Positions 1-8,580 are shown, numbered from the stretch's first letter. The stretch: DNA of 64,000 nt from CAWIVJ01 sp963839525 (GCA_963839525.1 CAWIVJ010000023.1:62001-126000); one strand, 5' to 3'. The notes: a model not told the origin generated them from the letters alone. A program made the numbers and translations.

Positions 1-203
1 TTGATAATTTGGAAATAGACAAAAATAAAATAATTATTGATAAAGCTTTATTTAGACCTAATGAAATTTTAGATATTTATGGAGACAATACAAAAGCAAA
101 AAACGTTCTTGGTTGGGAATATAACAAATCCATTTTTGATATTTTAGATATTATTATAGAGGAAGAAATTAAGAATGAACAAAAAAATAAATGTGTTGTT
201 TGA
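1..203 (+). CDS. gmd: GDP-mannose 4,6-dehydratase, C-terminal end (partial)
   Basis: The reading frame is already open at the window edge and ends at TGA 201-203, so only the last ~65 residues are present. The segment reading LFRPNEILDIYGDNTKAKNV followed by LGW is the typical C-terminal part of GDP-mannose 4,6-dehydratases, the short-chain dehydrogenase-fold enzymes that make GDP-4-keto-6-deoxymannose for fucose, rhamnose or related sugars. The next gene starts inside it (ATG 175), a 29-base overlap that implies a co-transcribed polysaccharide operon. The catalytic and NAD-binding regions lie outside the window, so the assignment rests on the tail and on the glycosyltransferase neighbours. 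Confidence 0.75.
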   Translation, partial: DNLEIDKNKIIIDKALFRPNEILDIYGDNTKAKNVLGWEYNKSIFDILDIIIEEEIKNEQKNKCVV

Positions 204-1509
204 TGCAACAGTTTTAGCAAACGGGGTTGGTAAATCAGCTGCAAGAAGCGGAGTATATTTCGTTGCTTATAATATATTACTTGAAATGTTAAAAAGAGAA
301 GAACTTAATGTAAGCATATATTGTAATCTTGACAAAATACATCAGGTCATGAAATCTATAAACTCAGATGAAAACCTGGTTAATATTTCGATGTTTAAAA
401 ACACTAAACTGGGAAATATAATAGGTTATTGGGAAACTGTAAAATATGAAAATAAAGTAAATAAAGGTAATAAAATTGTCAGAGTTTTTATAAAAACAAT
501 ATTAAATTTTTTCAAATTTATTTTTAACATCAAAAATAAATTGAACCTTAACCATGAATACGAAAAATTATTTGATGATATTGATGTGTTTCTCTCGTCA
601 TATGCCGCAATTTTACCGGAAATAAAGAAGATTAAGCATATAAAAAAATACACGATTTTATATGATATTATACCATTAATTTTTCCTGAATATTATCCGG
701 ATATTAAGGATAAAACATCATGGTTTTTAAAACTGATTAATTCAATAAATAAAGACGATTATTATTTTGCAATTTCGGAACATACAAAAAATGATTTTAT
801 AAAACAAGTCTCAAATATTGAACCGGAGCATATTATAACTATACCACTTTCAACAGGATTGAAGTACGAAAAAGTTCAGGATTCTTCTAAAATTGATAAA
901 ATAAAAGAAAAATATAATATCCCAAAAGATAAAAAATATTTATTCAGTTTATGTACTCTTGAACCCAGAAAAAATCTAATTTTTGCTGTTAAAAATTTTG
1001 GAGAATTTATAAAAAGAAATAATATTGATGATTTTGTTTTTGTACTTGGCGGAGGGCATTGGGAATTTTTTATACAAAAATTAGATAATGCAATATCCGA
1101 TTTGAAAGATTTCAAAGAAAAAATCATTAAAATAGGTTATGTTGATGACGAAGATATGTCAACATTGTATAGTGGTGCTGAAATGTTTGTTTTTCCTTCA
1201 ATTTACGAAGGTTTTGGCATGCCGATTTTAGAAGCGATGCAATGCGGTTGTCCTGTAATTACCTCAAGTGTAACATCGATGCCCGAAGTTATAGGTGATT
1301 GCGGCATCCAAATTAATCCCCAAAAAGATGAAGATTTAATTAAAGCTTTTGAAAAAATGTATTTTGACAAAAACTTTAGAGAAGAATGTTCTAAAAAGGG
1401 GCTTGAAAGAGCGAAACAATTTACCTGGGAAAAATGTGTTGATGTGTTAATTACGGAGATGTGTGAAAATGCCAAAACAATTAGTGACAATTGTTACAGT
1501 AACGTATAA
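175..1509 (+). CDS. Glycosyltransferase family 4 (GT-B fold)
   Basis: A 444-residue GT4-type glycosyltransferase that should move a sugar from a nucleotide donor to a growing glycan at the inner face of the membrane. The C-terminal donor-binding half is clear: LEPRKNL near residue 262, GGGHWEF near 288, and the EX7E-type stretch YEGFGMPILEAMQCGCPVI near 343-362 followed by SMPEVIGDCG. The N-terminal acceptor half is divergent and has a lysine-rich stretch around residues 90-125. It overlaps the gmd end upstream and the GT2 gene downstream, consistent with one operon. The sugar and the linkage cannot be read from the sequence. Confidence 0.9.
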   Translation: MNKKINVLFDATVLANGVGKSAARSGVYFVAYNILLEMLKREELNVSIYCNLDKIHQVMKSINSDENLVNISMFKNTKLGNIIGYWETVKYENKVNKGNKIVRVFIKTILNFFKFIFNIKNKLNLNHEYEKLFDDIDVFLSSYAAILPEIKKIKHIKKYTILYDIIPLIFPEYYPDIKDKTSWFLKLINSINKDDYYFAISEHTKNDFIKQVSNIEPEHIITIPLSTGLKYEKVQDSSKIDKIKEKYNIPKDKKYLFSLCTLEPRKNLIFAVKNFGEFIKRNNIDDFVFVLGGGHWEFFIQKLDNAISDLKDFKEKIIKIGYVDDEDMSTLYSGAEMFVFPSIYEGFGMPILEAMQCGCPVITSSVTSMPEVIGDCGIQINPQKDEDLIKAFEKMYFDKNFREECSKKGLERAKQFTWEKCVDVLITEMCENAKTISDNCYSNV

Positions 1510-2398
1510 CTTGATTAAAAATGATAGAAAAGAGGCTTTTATCAGAGCTCTTGAATCTGTTCGCAATCAAACATATAAAAATATTGAACATATAGTGATT
1601 GATGGCGCATCTGATGATGGAACGGTTGAATTAATAAAAGAATATTCAGATAAAAGTTGGATAAAATATATATCTGAGCCTGATACAGGACTTTATGATG
1701 CTATGAACAAAGGGGCAATGTTAGCAAAAGGTAAATATATTTTGTTCTTAAATTCAGATGATTATTATTCAGGAGAAAAGGGTATTGAAAAATCTATTGA
1801 AGCAATAGAAAAAACAAATGCGGATTATTCTTATACCGATTGTAAAATAATTGATTTTGACGGAGAAAATGTTGCTAATTGGCACTGGCAGCAAAAGCCT
1901 GATTTTTCAAATATTTTTGTTCGTATGCCTTTTTGTCATCAAACGTTAATGGTTAAAACCAATATTTTCAGGGAACTTGGGATGTTTGATTTAACATATA
2001 AAAGCGCCGGAGATTATGAATTTGTACTTAGATTGGTTTTGAATAGCTACAAAGCCGTTTATATTCCATACGAATTTGTAACTTTTCAACTTGGCGGATA
2101 CGCTGCTGAAAATGGAAAATTAGCGGTAGAAGAAATATTAGATTTTTATCAAAAACATTATGGTAATTTGTGTCCAATATCCAGAGAAGAATGTGAGTAT
2201 ATTGTTGCATCAAAGCATATTCCATGGAAATTACTAATTAAAACAATTCCGTATCTTGAAAAAACAGAAGCAATAAAACTAATATTCAAAAAGGATTATA
2301 TTAAATATTTATTAAAAAACTTGAGGCGAAAAATATTTAGATTGCGGCTTAGTAAAACAGATCCTATGTTTGAACTTTTTGGGATAAAAATAATTTAG
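1469..2398 (+). CDS. Glycosyltransferase family 2, first copy of a tandem pair
   Basis: A GT-A fold family 2 glycosyltransferase of about 309 residues. The N-terminus VTIVTVTYNLI, the nucleotide-binding DGASDDGT near residue 45 and the metal-binding region FLNSDDYY near 95 are typical. I prefer ATG 1469 because GGAG at 1455-1458 lies 10 bases upstream; the GTG at 1463 would be too close. The start overlaps the GT4 gene by about 41 bases. The C-terminal tail RRKIFRLRLSK...FGIKII recurs in the next gene. About 340 bases near the 5' end are almost identical to the neighbour, so the pair arose by recent duplication or gene conversion, and the two copies probably differ in acceptor specificity through their divergent middle and C-terminal parts. 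Confidence 0.92.
   Translation: MPKQLVTIVTVTYNLIKNDRKEAFIRALESVRNQTYKNIEHIVIDGASDDGTVELIKEYSDKSWIKYISEPDTGLYDAMNKGAMLAKGKYILFLNSDDYYSGEKGIEKSIEAIEKTNADYSYTDCKIIDFDGENVANWHWQQKPDFSNIFVRMPFCHQTLMVKTNIFRELGMFDLTYKSAGDYEFVLRLVLNSYKAVYIPYEFVTFQLGGYAAENGKLAVEEILDFYQKHYGNLCPISREECEYIVASKHIPWKLLIKTIPYLEKTEAIKLIFKKDYIKYLLKNLRRKIFRLRLSKTDPMFELFGIKII
1505..1848 (+). repeat. Direct repeat, copy 1 (GT2 5' region)
   Basis: This 344-base stretch matches 2460-2803 at a constant offset of 955 bases. I see a single mismatch: AAAGGTAAATAT here against AAAGGTGAATAT in copy 2, changing Lys to Glu. A second near-identical block of about 100 bases follows around 1931-2035, at an offset of 952. Confidence 0.93.
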
Positions 2399-2420
2399 CT
2401 TGAGACAGGGAGTTTATACA

Positions 2421-3395
2421 TTGAAGAATAATCCACTGGTAACGATAGTTACAGCAACATATAACTTGATTAAAAATGATAGAAAAGAGGCTTTTATCAG
2501 AGCTCTTGAATCTGTTCGCAATCAAACATATAAAAATATTGAACATATAGTGATTGATGGCGCATCTGATGATGGAACGGTTGAATTAATAAAAGAATAT
2601 TCAGATAAAAGTTGGATAAAATATATATCTGAGCCTGATACAGGACTTTATGATGCTATGAACAAAGGGGCAATGTTAGCAAAAGGTGAATATATTTTGT
2701 TCTTAAATTCAGATGATTATTATTCAGGAGAAAAGGGTATTGAAAAATCTATTGAAGCAATAGAAAAAACAAATGCGGATTATTCTTATACCGATTGTAA
2801 AATTATGAATGCTGATGGTAGCAGGAATAAATCTCACCTTCACAACAAACCAGACTTTTCAAAAATTTTTACAGACATGCCCTTTTGTCATCAAACATTA
2901 ATGGTTAAAACCAATATTTTCAGGGAACTTGGGATGTTTGATTTAACATATAAAAGCGCCGGAGATTATGAATTTGTACTTAGATTAGTATTTAATAAAT
3001 TTAAACATGCTTATATTCCATATGAATTTGCGACTTTTAAAATGGGCGGGTATTCTCATCAAAATATTGAATTATCTATAAATGAAGTTTCAAGTTTTTA
3101 TCAAAAACATTATAGTAATTTTTATAATTTATCTTTTGAAAGAGCGAGAAACATATATTTATTAAAAAGTTTACCTTCAAAGTTATTTATAAAATTACTT
3201 CCTTATATGGATGATAAGGAAAAAGTAAAATCTATTTTTTATAAAATTAAACAAAAAACAGGTAAAATATATTATAATGGTTTAAAACTAAATTTTTCTT
3301 TTATAAAAAAAATCCGCAGAAAAATTTTACGATTCAGGGTGAGTAAAAAATCCCCATCTCTTAAGATTTTTGGGGCAAATATAATAAAATCATAA
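2421..3395 (+). CDS. Glycosyltransferase family 2, second copy of a tandem pair
   Basis: A family 2 glycosyltransferase of about 324 residues. The frame is open from TTG 2400, but TTG 2421 has GGGAG at 2408-2412, eight bases upstream, so I take that as the start (KNNPLVTIVTATYN). Residues ~14-127 are nearly identical to the upstream gene. The two then diverge after TDCKI, converge again over PFCHQTLMVKTNIFRELGMF, and diverge to the end. The insert IFYKIKQKTGKIYYNGLKL makes this C-terminus longer, although the final RRKILRFRVSK...FGANII motif is shared. It is the last plus-strand gene of the block and converges on the GT8-like gene. Confidence 0.9.
   Translation: MKNNPLVTIVTATYNLIKNDRKEAFIRALESVRNQTYKNIEHIVIDGASDDGTVELIKEYSDKSWIKYISEPDTGLYDAMNKGAMLAKGEYILFLNSDDYYSGEKGIEKSIEAIEKTNADYSYTDCKIMNADGSRNKSHLHNKPDFSKIFTDMPFCHQTLMVKTNIFRELGMFDLTYKSAGDYEFVLRLVFNKFKHAYIPYEFATFKMGGYSHQNIELSINEVSSFYQKHYSNFYNLSFERARNIYLLKSLPSKLFIKLLPYMDDKEKVKSIFYKIKQKTGKIYYNGLKLNFSFIKKIRRKILRFRVSKKSPSLKIFGANIIKS
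2460..2803 (+). repeat. Direct repeat, copy 2 (GT2 5' region)
   Basis: Second copy of the 344-base block at 1505-1848, with one base difference seen. Such near identity at silent positions shows that the duplication or conversion is recent. The two copies are a substrate for RecA-dependent deletion of 955 bases, which would leave one hybrid GT2 gene. Confidence 0.93.
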
Positions 3396-3416
3396 GTTAA
3401 CAAAAAATACAAATTT

Positions 3417-4424
3417 TTAAATCCAAAAATCTTGTCGAAATAAAAATAGAGGATATTTTTTAATATAATCAATAATTTTTTTAATCGTACTAATCTCCTT
3501 CACTTTAGCCGGAGGAGTTTCAATTTTAGAATAAAAACATTTAATTTTAGATAACTTATTATAACTGTTATTTAAAATTTCCTTTTTGTAGTCATCATAA
3601 GCTTTCTTTAAAGAAGACCGTTCGTTAAAAGTTACCCTTGTATAATAGGTTGAAAGCAGTTCAAAATCCAGAGGATTACAATTGCTAAAATGATAAAAAA
3701 TAAGAGGATATTTATCGTTTATAACATAATTTTTATTTTTTATGGTTAAATTTCTTTCATGTAAATTCCAAGGGGCTACATTTAACCCCCAATTTTTAGA
3801 AATTTTTACACCTTTGAAAAATATAGGAGCGAAATTCATAGGAAGTTGATCCACAAAAATTCCTTCATAAGATCTGCTATAGCAATTTACTTCTAATCTT
3901 CTCATCCACCAGTCAAGCATTTCTAAAGAATTTTTATCTTTTTTTAAAGCCAAAAATCCTAAATTATAAATACCATGTTGCGTAAATGTGTTCTCATTAG
4001 GAGTTTTATCATCAAATTCTATAGGAGTATATATATGAGGGGTTAAAAGAATTGATGCATCATTTAATTCTTCTTCAATTGAATTTAGTTTATCATATAC
4101 ATAGGTATCAGGATCAAAATACATTGCATATTCAATATCTTTGTAATTGTTAAATAGATAGCTGAAAACAAAAGGTTTAATTGATGTGTTCAATTCAATT
4201 ATATTATATTGTTCACTCATCTGTTTGAACTTATTGATTCCTATATTGTGAGCTTCAATTATCGTGTGAGGTTCAATAACTGAATAATCAATTTCTGAAT
4301 TTTTTTTGTCGCATAAAAAGATTATAAAATCATAATCCGGGTTATGTTTTATTACACTATCACCTAAGGCTTTTGCTTGCGCTAAGTAATTATTTGAACA
4401 GATTGTAAAAATTGTTTTAGTCAT
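3417..4424 (-). CDS. GT8-like glycosyltransferase
   Basis: A 335-residue protein starting MTKTIFTICSNNYLAQAKAL, the usual opening of a bacterial glycosyltransferase group with a GT8-like GT-A fold. AMYFDPDTYVY at residues 100-110 supplies the D-x-D metal/nucleotide site. HGIYNLGFLALKK and WWMRRLE, followed by IFVDQLPMNFAPIFF, are further conserved parts of this group. The extreme C-terminus YIKKYPLFLFRQDFW closely resembles the tail of the otherwise unrelated protein at 7277-8314. A decayed copy of its first ~43 codons lies at 8451-8573. Donor and acceptor are unknown; the context says cell-surface glycan. Confidence 0.8.
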   Translation of the reverse strand: MTKTIFTICSNNYLAQAKALGDSVIKHNPDYDFIIFLCDKKNSEIDYSVIEPHTIIEAHNIGINKFKQMSEQYNIIELNTSIKPFVFSYLFNNYKDIEYAMYFDPDTYVYDKLNSIEEELNDASILLTPHIYTPIEFDDKTPNENTFTQHGIYNLGFLALKKDKNSLEMLDWWMRRLEVNCYSRSYEGIFVDQLPMNFAPIFFKGVKISKNWGLNVAPWNLHERNLTIKNKNYVINDKYPLIFYHFSNCNPLDFELLSTYYTRVTFNERSSLKKAYDDYKKEILNNSYNKLSKIKCFYSKIETPPAKVKEISTIKKIIDYIKKYPLFLFRQDFWI

Positions 4425-4453
4425 TTAATTTTCCCTTTAAATGTATAAAAGTA

Positions 4454-5191
4454 TTATTCACCTAGCCTATATCCAAATATATTTAATTGCAAGTCAAATA
4501 AATTAATTCTTTTGTTAGTATAAGGTTTTGGTTGATTATTCCATGCTTCTTTTATGTAATATTTAAATCCTGCCTTTTTTAATATTTTCAAAATTTCATC
4601 AAGTTTTTGTTCTCTACTTTCTTCGCTATGATATTCAATAAAAATATTTTTAACATTGTTAAGCTTATCATCACAATCTTTAATTACTTCATATTCTGCA
4701 CCTTCAATGTCAACTTTAAGAAAATCAACTTCTTCATGTAAGAGGTCTTTAAGCTTTACCGTTGGAAGTTCAAAGTAGTTATCTCCATCTCCATGTTCTT
4801 GTATTCTTCCTCCAACTCCACCTGAAGCTAAAAATTTAATTGAGCCGTTTTCATTCCAAACGGCTTTGTTTATTAATTCTACATCATTATACCCAAAAGT
4901 ATTAACATTATCCTCCAAAAGCTTAAAAATTTCTTTATCTGGTTCAAATGCAGTAATTTTTGCATTAGGAAATAACTTCTTAAAGTAAATTATGCTTAAA
5001 CCTGTGTTAGCCCCACAATCAATAATTCTTGGAATTTCATTTTGAGAATTAAATTTATATGTTTCTTCAATAAATAATTCTTCAAGTCCATGTAAATACC
5101 AAAAAGCACTGTTAATTTTAATTTTGTTTCCAAAGAGTTTGGTTGTTGCTTCTCCATATCCTGCTTTTAAAAGTTTTATAAAAATCTTTAT
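4454..5191 (-). pseudogene. FkbM-family methyltransferase, lost its start codon
   Basis: The frame ending at 4454 encodes most of an FkbM-type SAM methyltransferase: IIDCGANTGLSIIYF (SAM-binding), AFEPDKEIF, and DFLKVDIEGAEYEVI with the family's conserved DIEGAE. It stays open upstream to codon ATA 5191, preceded by an in-frame TAA, but offers no ATG or GTG; the first usable codon is TTG 4918, which would delete the SAM motif. The upstream part overlaps, in another frame, the end of a truncated DUF5672 gene (5118-5432). I read this as a deletion junction that removed the end of one gene and the start of the other. Unless an ATA/ATT start is used, the product is probably inactive. Confidence 0.75.
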
Positions 5192-5432
5192 TTAATAACA
5201 GTCGACTATATTCTGCAAGCCCTTTAAAATATTCATCTTTAAATCTTTTAATTTGAAAAGAAATATTTTTGTTTTTACAAAGATATTCGTAGAAATTTGT
5301 ATTTAAAGACCTAGGACCAACAAAAATAATAGGATATTTTCCTAAAACTTTCATGCATTGAATTAGTGAGGTCTGCTCACTTTTACTTATTTTTTCTTTA
5401 TATATTGGTATAATTATTACAACTTTTTTCAT
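5118..5432 (-). pseudogene. Truncated DUF5672-type glycosyltransferase
   Basis: The first ~88 residues (KKVVIIIPIYKEKISKSEQT, IIFVGPRSLNT, DEYFKGLAEYSRLLLNKDFY) match the N-terminus of DUF5672 proteins, putative glycosyltransferases that are normally more than 200 residues long. After NKDFYKTF the protein runs out of family sequence into SRIWRSNNQTLWKQN and stops. This tail is FkbM methyltransferase DNA read in the wrong frame. The start ATG 5432 overlaps the stop of the upstream gene (ATGA), so the start is original and the loss is at the 3' end. Confidence 0.75.
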
Positions 5433-7213
5433 TTTGCTAAATACTCTTTATATAGTGTTAATTTTTTCTTTTCGGAAAGTTTCATCGAAAATATCTTTTT
5501 GGGTGGCTTTGAATTATAATTTTCAAACTTTTGTCTTTGATTTTCTTCAATTTTTAAAACTTCTTTGTCATAAGTATTGGCTTGGTAATACTTTGTCTCG
5601 GAACCTAATACGTATTTTTGCAGGTTCATCTCCATTTGCCAATACTTTTCTGCTTCCGTTTCAGAAACATTTATCCATTCAAAAATTTCTTTTTTAGAAA
5701 TAAAACCTTTAAGCAAAGTTTCCTGTTTATAAAGAAAATTTAAAATGGTTCTTGTTATTATATAATTAACAGGTAATGAATCTTTAAATGTCCATTCATA
5801 ATCAAATATAAAATGTTTTCCATTATTACCAATTACTATGTTATCGAAAATTAAATCTATACCATATATATTTGAGCACTCAACATTTTTAATTTCAATT
5901 TCACCAAAAATTTTTGCAGTTTCTTCATTTGGTTTAAAGTCTTTCCTTATAATAGGAGATAAATTTCTAATAAATTCCACATATTCTAAGAATATTTTTT
6001 TAAATTCATTTTTATTCCTTTTTATTAATTGCATAACTATTTTTTGATATAAATTTACACCCTCAGCATAATCAAATACTATGCATTCACCTTGAATTCT
6101 AGAGTCTACAACTTCTATATTTTGTAGATCACTAAAATTCTCTTTTAAAAGGATATAATTTGAATAAATATCATTAATATGTTTTTTCGCTTTTTTTGTA
6201 AGTGGCGTTTTTATTACATATTTTTTACTATTTTCTTCAATGATTGAAGTTTCGAGTTGAAATTTTAAATCATTTTGCCTATTGTAATTTGCAAATATTT
6301 TTTGATTATCTTCATTGTTTCCGCATATAACAATAAAAGAATTTGCAAAGAAGTCAAATTGTTTATTGAGAATTAAATTATTAAGTGCTAAACTTTCATT
6401 AAATAATTGATATCTTTCCTGATCATAATTTGGTGCATTATTATAAAGCATTCCTATTTTTGGCAAATATTTATCTGAAAATATGGTTTTAGGAATTTTA
6501 TAATCTGGCATTGGATAATAGAAATTAGTTTTTGTAAAACCTGTTGATTTTATAAGTTCATCCAACTCAAATTTTCCAAAAGTTTCCATTCCTTGTTTTT
6601 TAGGATAATTTTCTATACTGTCAAATAAAATTCCGCTGTGATCTTCTCTTGCTCCAGCCCAATATTTAATTCCAAATTTATTTTCAATCGCAATAATTAA
6701 TTTTCCATTTGGTTTTAATAAACTTTTTGCTTTTAGAAGAAAATCTCTATAGGGATTTTCTCCATCTGTAAACCTTCCAGCATATTCAAGAACCCCTATC
6801 AGAGTTATATAATCAAATTTTTTATCAAATGTAATAGCATTAAGGTTACCCACAATTATTTCAAGATTATCAAAATCTTTTGTTCGATTTGCAATTATTT
6901 CAGCTCTTTTTTTAGATAATTCAACTGCTGTAACACTTTTGACTTTCTCACAAAACATTCCTGTCAGAGCACCACAACCTGCTCCAATTTCAAGCAAATC
7001 ACTATCTCTGTTAAATTCATACCACTCTAAAAGATTTCGTCTTAGCGGGGTGAGGTGGTATAAAACAGCCCATCGATTATCGTTTGCCAAGGTAGCAGTA
7101 AAATCATCATTTTTCGATGTAATTTCTAAAATCTCATTTTCTATATCTCCATCAGAATAAGAGTTATTTCCATTATAATATGTTAAATTTAATTTTTGAG
7201 TTTGAACTGTCAT
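5429..7213 (-). CDS. Two-domain protein: SAM methyltransferase plus kinase-like domain
   Basis: 594 residues. The N-terminal half is a class I SAM methyltransferase: DLLEIGAGCGALTGMF at 72-87, AVELSKKR, and YITLIGVLEYAGRF. After KYLPKIGMLYNNAP a second domain of ~300 residues begins. It has features of an aminoglycoside-phosphotransferase/protein-kinase fold: YVIKTPL as a possible ATP-site lysine strand, GIDLIFDNIVIG near residues 465-475 in the catalytic-loop position, and FIFDYEWTF near 485 in the metal-binding Asp position. The order methyltransferase-kinase recalls WbdD, the O-antigen chain terminator of E. coli O9a, but no long coiled coil follows. A role in capping or modifying a surface glycan is inferred. 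GGAG lies upstream of ATG 7213. Confidence 0.72.
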   Translation of the reverse strand: MTVQTQKLNLTYYNGNNSYSDGDIENEILEITSKNDDFTATLANDNRWAVLYHLTPLRRNLLEWYEFNRDSDLLEIGAGCGALTGMFCEKVKSVTAVELSKKRAEIIANRTKDFDNLEIIVGNLNAITFDKKFDYITLIGVLEYAGRFTDGENPYRDFLLKAKSLLKPNGKLIIAIENKFGIKYWAGAREDHSGILFDSIENYPKKQGMETFGKFELDELIKSTGFTKTNFYYPMPDYKIPKTIFSDKYLPKIGMLYNNAPNYDQERYQLFNESLALNNLILNKQFDFFANSFIVICGNNEDNQKIFANYNRQNDLKFQLETSIIEENSKKYVIKTPLTKKAKKHINDIYSNYILLKENFSDLQNIEVVDSRIQGECIVFDYAEGVNLYQKIVMQLIKRNKNEFKKIFLEYVEFIRNLSPIIRKDFKPNEETAKIFGEIEIKNVECSNIYGIDLIFDNIVIGNNGKHFIFDYEWTFKDSLPVNYIITRTILNFLYKQETLLKGFISKKEIFEWINVSETEAEKYWQMEMNLQKYVLGSETKYYQANTYDKEVLKIEENQRQKFENYNSKPPKKIFSMKLSEKKKLTLYKEYLAK

Positions 7214-7276
7214 TTATTTACTCTCCAATTGCTTAGTTAAGTATTATTTTAGCATGAATATAGGTTCTTTTTAATA

Positions 7277-8314
7277 TTATTCTTGTGATAATATTTTTTT
7301 CCAAAATTTCTTCCTAAGGAAGAAAAGCGGGTATTTTTTTACATATAGCAATGCTTCAAAAAATTTTAAATTTTTCATTAAATATTTCAAGTATGCAAAA
7401 TAAAGAATTTGCGCCATCCTAAAACGACCAATATCTGTATCAAGCCCTAAACCTGTTTCTACAATTTTTTTTTGTTCAGGAGAAATTTCAGTTCTTGAAC
7501 AATTACAAAATAATTGATGGAATTGACGGTGAAGAGGGTATCTTTTATCTATATCCCATTCTCCAAGTTCATGATACGGAAGTGAGACATTTAAATATTT
7601 TGGCTTTATTCCATAAATAGTAAAGGGAATTCCCATTTCTACTGAATAGTAAACATATGACCCGGCAAGATTAGACATTGTATATCTAAAGTTTTTTAAT
7701 ATATCATAAAATCTTTCAGCAAATCTTACATCAAATGCATTACCAGCGGTATAAACGGGGATATCATTATCTAAAAATATTTTTTGTTGGTCTTTATGTA
7801 TATCATGCATATGAAGACAAACACAAACCGGTTTAAATTCTTCCGGCAACTCTTTTAGCTGTCTTATGTATTCATTTATATCTGAAATATTATCAAAGCC
7901 GGGAAGACTATGTGCCGGAAAAACCAAGGTTCCTTTTGCATTAGGTGATTGCTTTATCTTATTTTTTCTTCGATAATGCACAAATGGTGAATATAATTGA
8001 AAACAAGGCTTTTTAGAGAATTTTTTATATAATTCAATAGTTTTTTTTGAATTTGGTAAATGACAATATGCATCATTATTAATTTCATGCTCCATAACTT
8101 TAATATCTTTAGGATGCCCGGGGCCATGTCCGGTATAAACATTAAGTGGTAACCATTTGGGGTAAAACCCGTAATCTCTTAAATGTCTACCTATAGAGTA
8201 AACTTCTGCCGTCCAATATAACCACTTAGCTGGTCCTCTATCCACCTTCTCTTCACTACAAAGATCAATTAATTCATCATTACTATGCCCACAATAATTA
8301 AAATCTCCCATCAA
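7277..8314 (-). CDS. Uncharacterised surface-glycan protein, GT-B-like (paralogue of 11333-12424)
   Basis: 345 residues and not confidently recognised. TLVFPAHSLPGF near the middle, CVCLHMHDI, VYTAGNAFDVRFAERF and YTMSNLAGSYVYYSVEMGIP match, in the same order, LLVFPSHSTHWV, RICMYWKDI, VCAGHIYEPNFLPRL and FTMSNNIGTHIGYCVYLNKP of the gene at 11333-12424. The two are therefore distant paralogues. The layout (Rossmann-like LVFPxHS strand, then a small-residue loop and a conserved SN followed by aromatic residues) would suit a GT-B glycosyltransferase, but this is inference. The C-terminus YVKKYPLFFLRKKFW resembles the tail of the GT8-like protein at 3417-4424. It sits alone between spacers of 63 and 266 bases. 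Confidence 0.6.
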   Translation of the reverse strand: MMGDFNYCGHSNDELIDLCSEEKVDRGPAKWLYWTAEVYSIGRHLRDYGFYPKWLPLNVYTGHGPGHPKDIKVMEHEINNDAYCHLPNSKKTIELYKKFSKKPCFQLYSPFVHYRRKNKIKQSPNAKGTLVFPAHSLPGFDNISDINEYIRQLKELPEEFKPVCVCLHMHDIHKDQQKIFLDNDIPVYTAGNAFDVRFAERFYDILKNFRYTMSNLAGSYVYYSVEMGIPFTIYGIKPKYLNVSLPYHELGEWDIDKRYPLHRQFHQLFCNCSRTEISPEQKKIVETGLGLDTDIGRFRMAQILYFAYLKYLMKNLKFFEALLYVKKYPLFFLRKKFWKKILSQE

Positions 8315-8390
8315 AATTCTCCCTTCTTTAATTTAAATAAATGCACGTCTGGTATCTGGCTGTAAACATTTTTTATAGTATTTAAATAAT

Positions 8391-8468
8391 AAATAATTTT
8401 ATCACAAATAAACAAAGTTTATATAAATCTATTTAGCACCTTTATAATTTTATTTTACTATTAAAGAA
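8391..8468. repeat. Intergenic spacer repeat A
   Basis: AATAATTTTATCACAAATAA, then CACCTTTATAATTTTATTTTACTATTAAAGAAA, matches the spacer at 9352-9420 with about 15 extra bases in the middle. The two copies flank the methyltransferase gene 8581-9339 as direct repeats. Confidence 0.7.
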
Positions 8469-8573
8469 ATCTTTATAGAATAATCCAGATTATGTCTTAA
8501 AACACTATCCCTGAGGTTTTAGCTTGTGCCAAATAATTATTTGAACATATCGTGAAAATGATTTTAATAATTT
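8451..8573 (-). pseudogene. Remnant of GT8-like glycosyltransferase N-terminus
   Basis: Read on the minus strand, this stretch encodes KIIFTICSNNYLAQAK, then after a one-base shift DSVLRHNLDYSIKISL. It lines up with MTKTIFTICSNNYLAQAKAL and GDSVIKHNPDYDFIIFL at the start of the gene 3417-4424. The start codon has become ATT, a base is lost near GGGATAGTG, and the similarity ends after ~43 codons. It is a clear gene fossil, showing that the locus once held another copy of this glycosyltransferase or received a fragment by recombination. Confidence 0.85.
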
Positions 8574-8580
8574 AAAATTC

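Noticed and set aside
5155..5195. Programmed -1 frameshift joining DUF5672 and FkbM parts (TTTTAAAAG)
   Set aside because: The FkbM frame is +1, not -1, from the upstream frame, and the DUF5672 protein is truncated at the same point, so a deletion explains it better.
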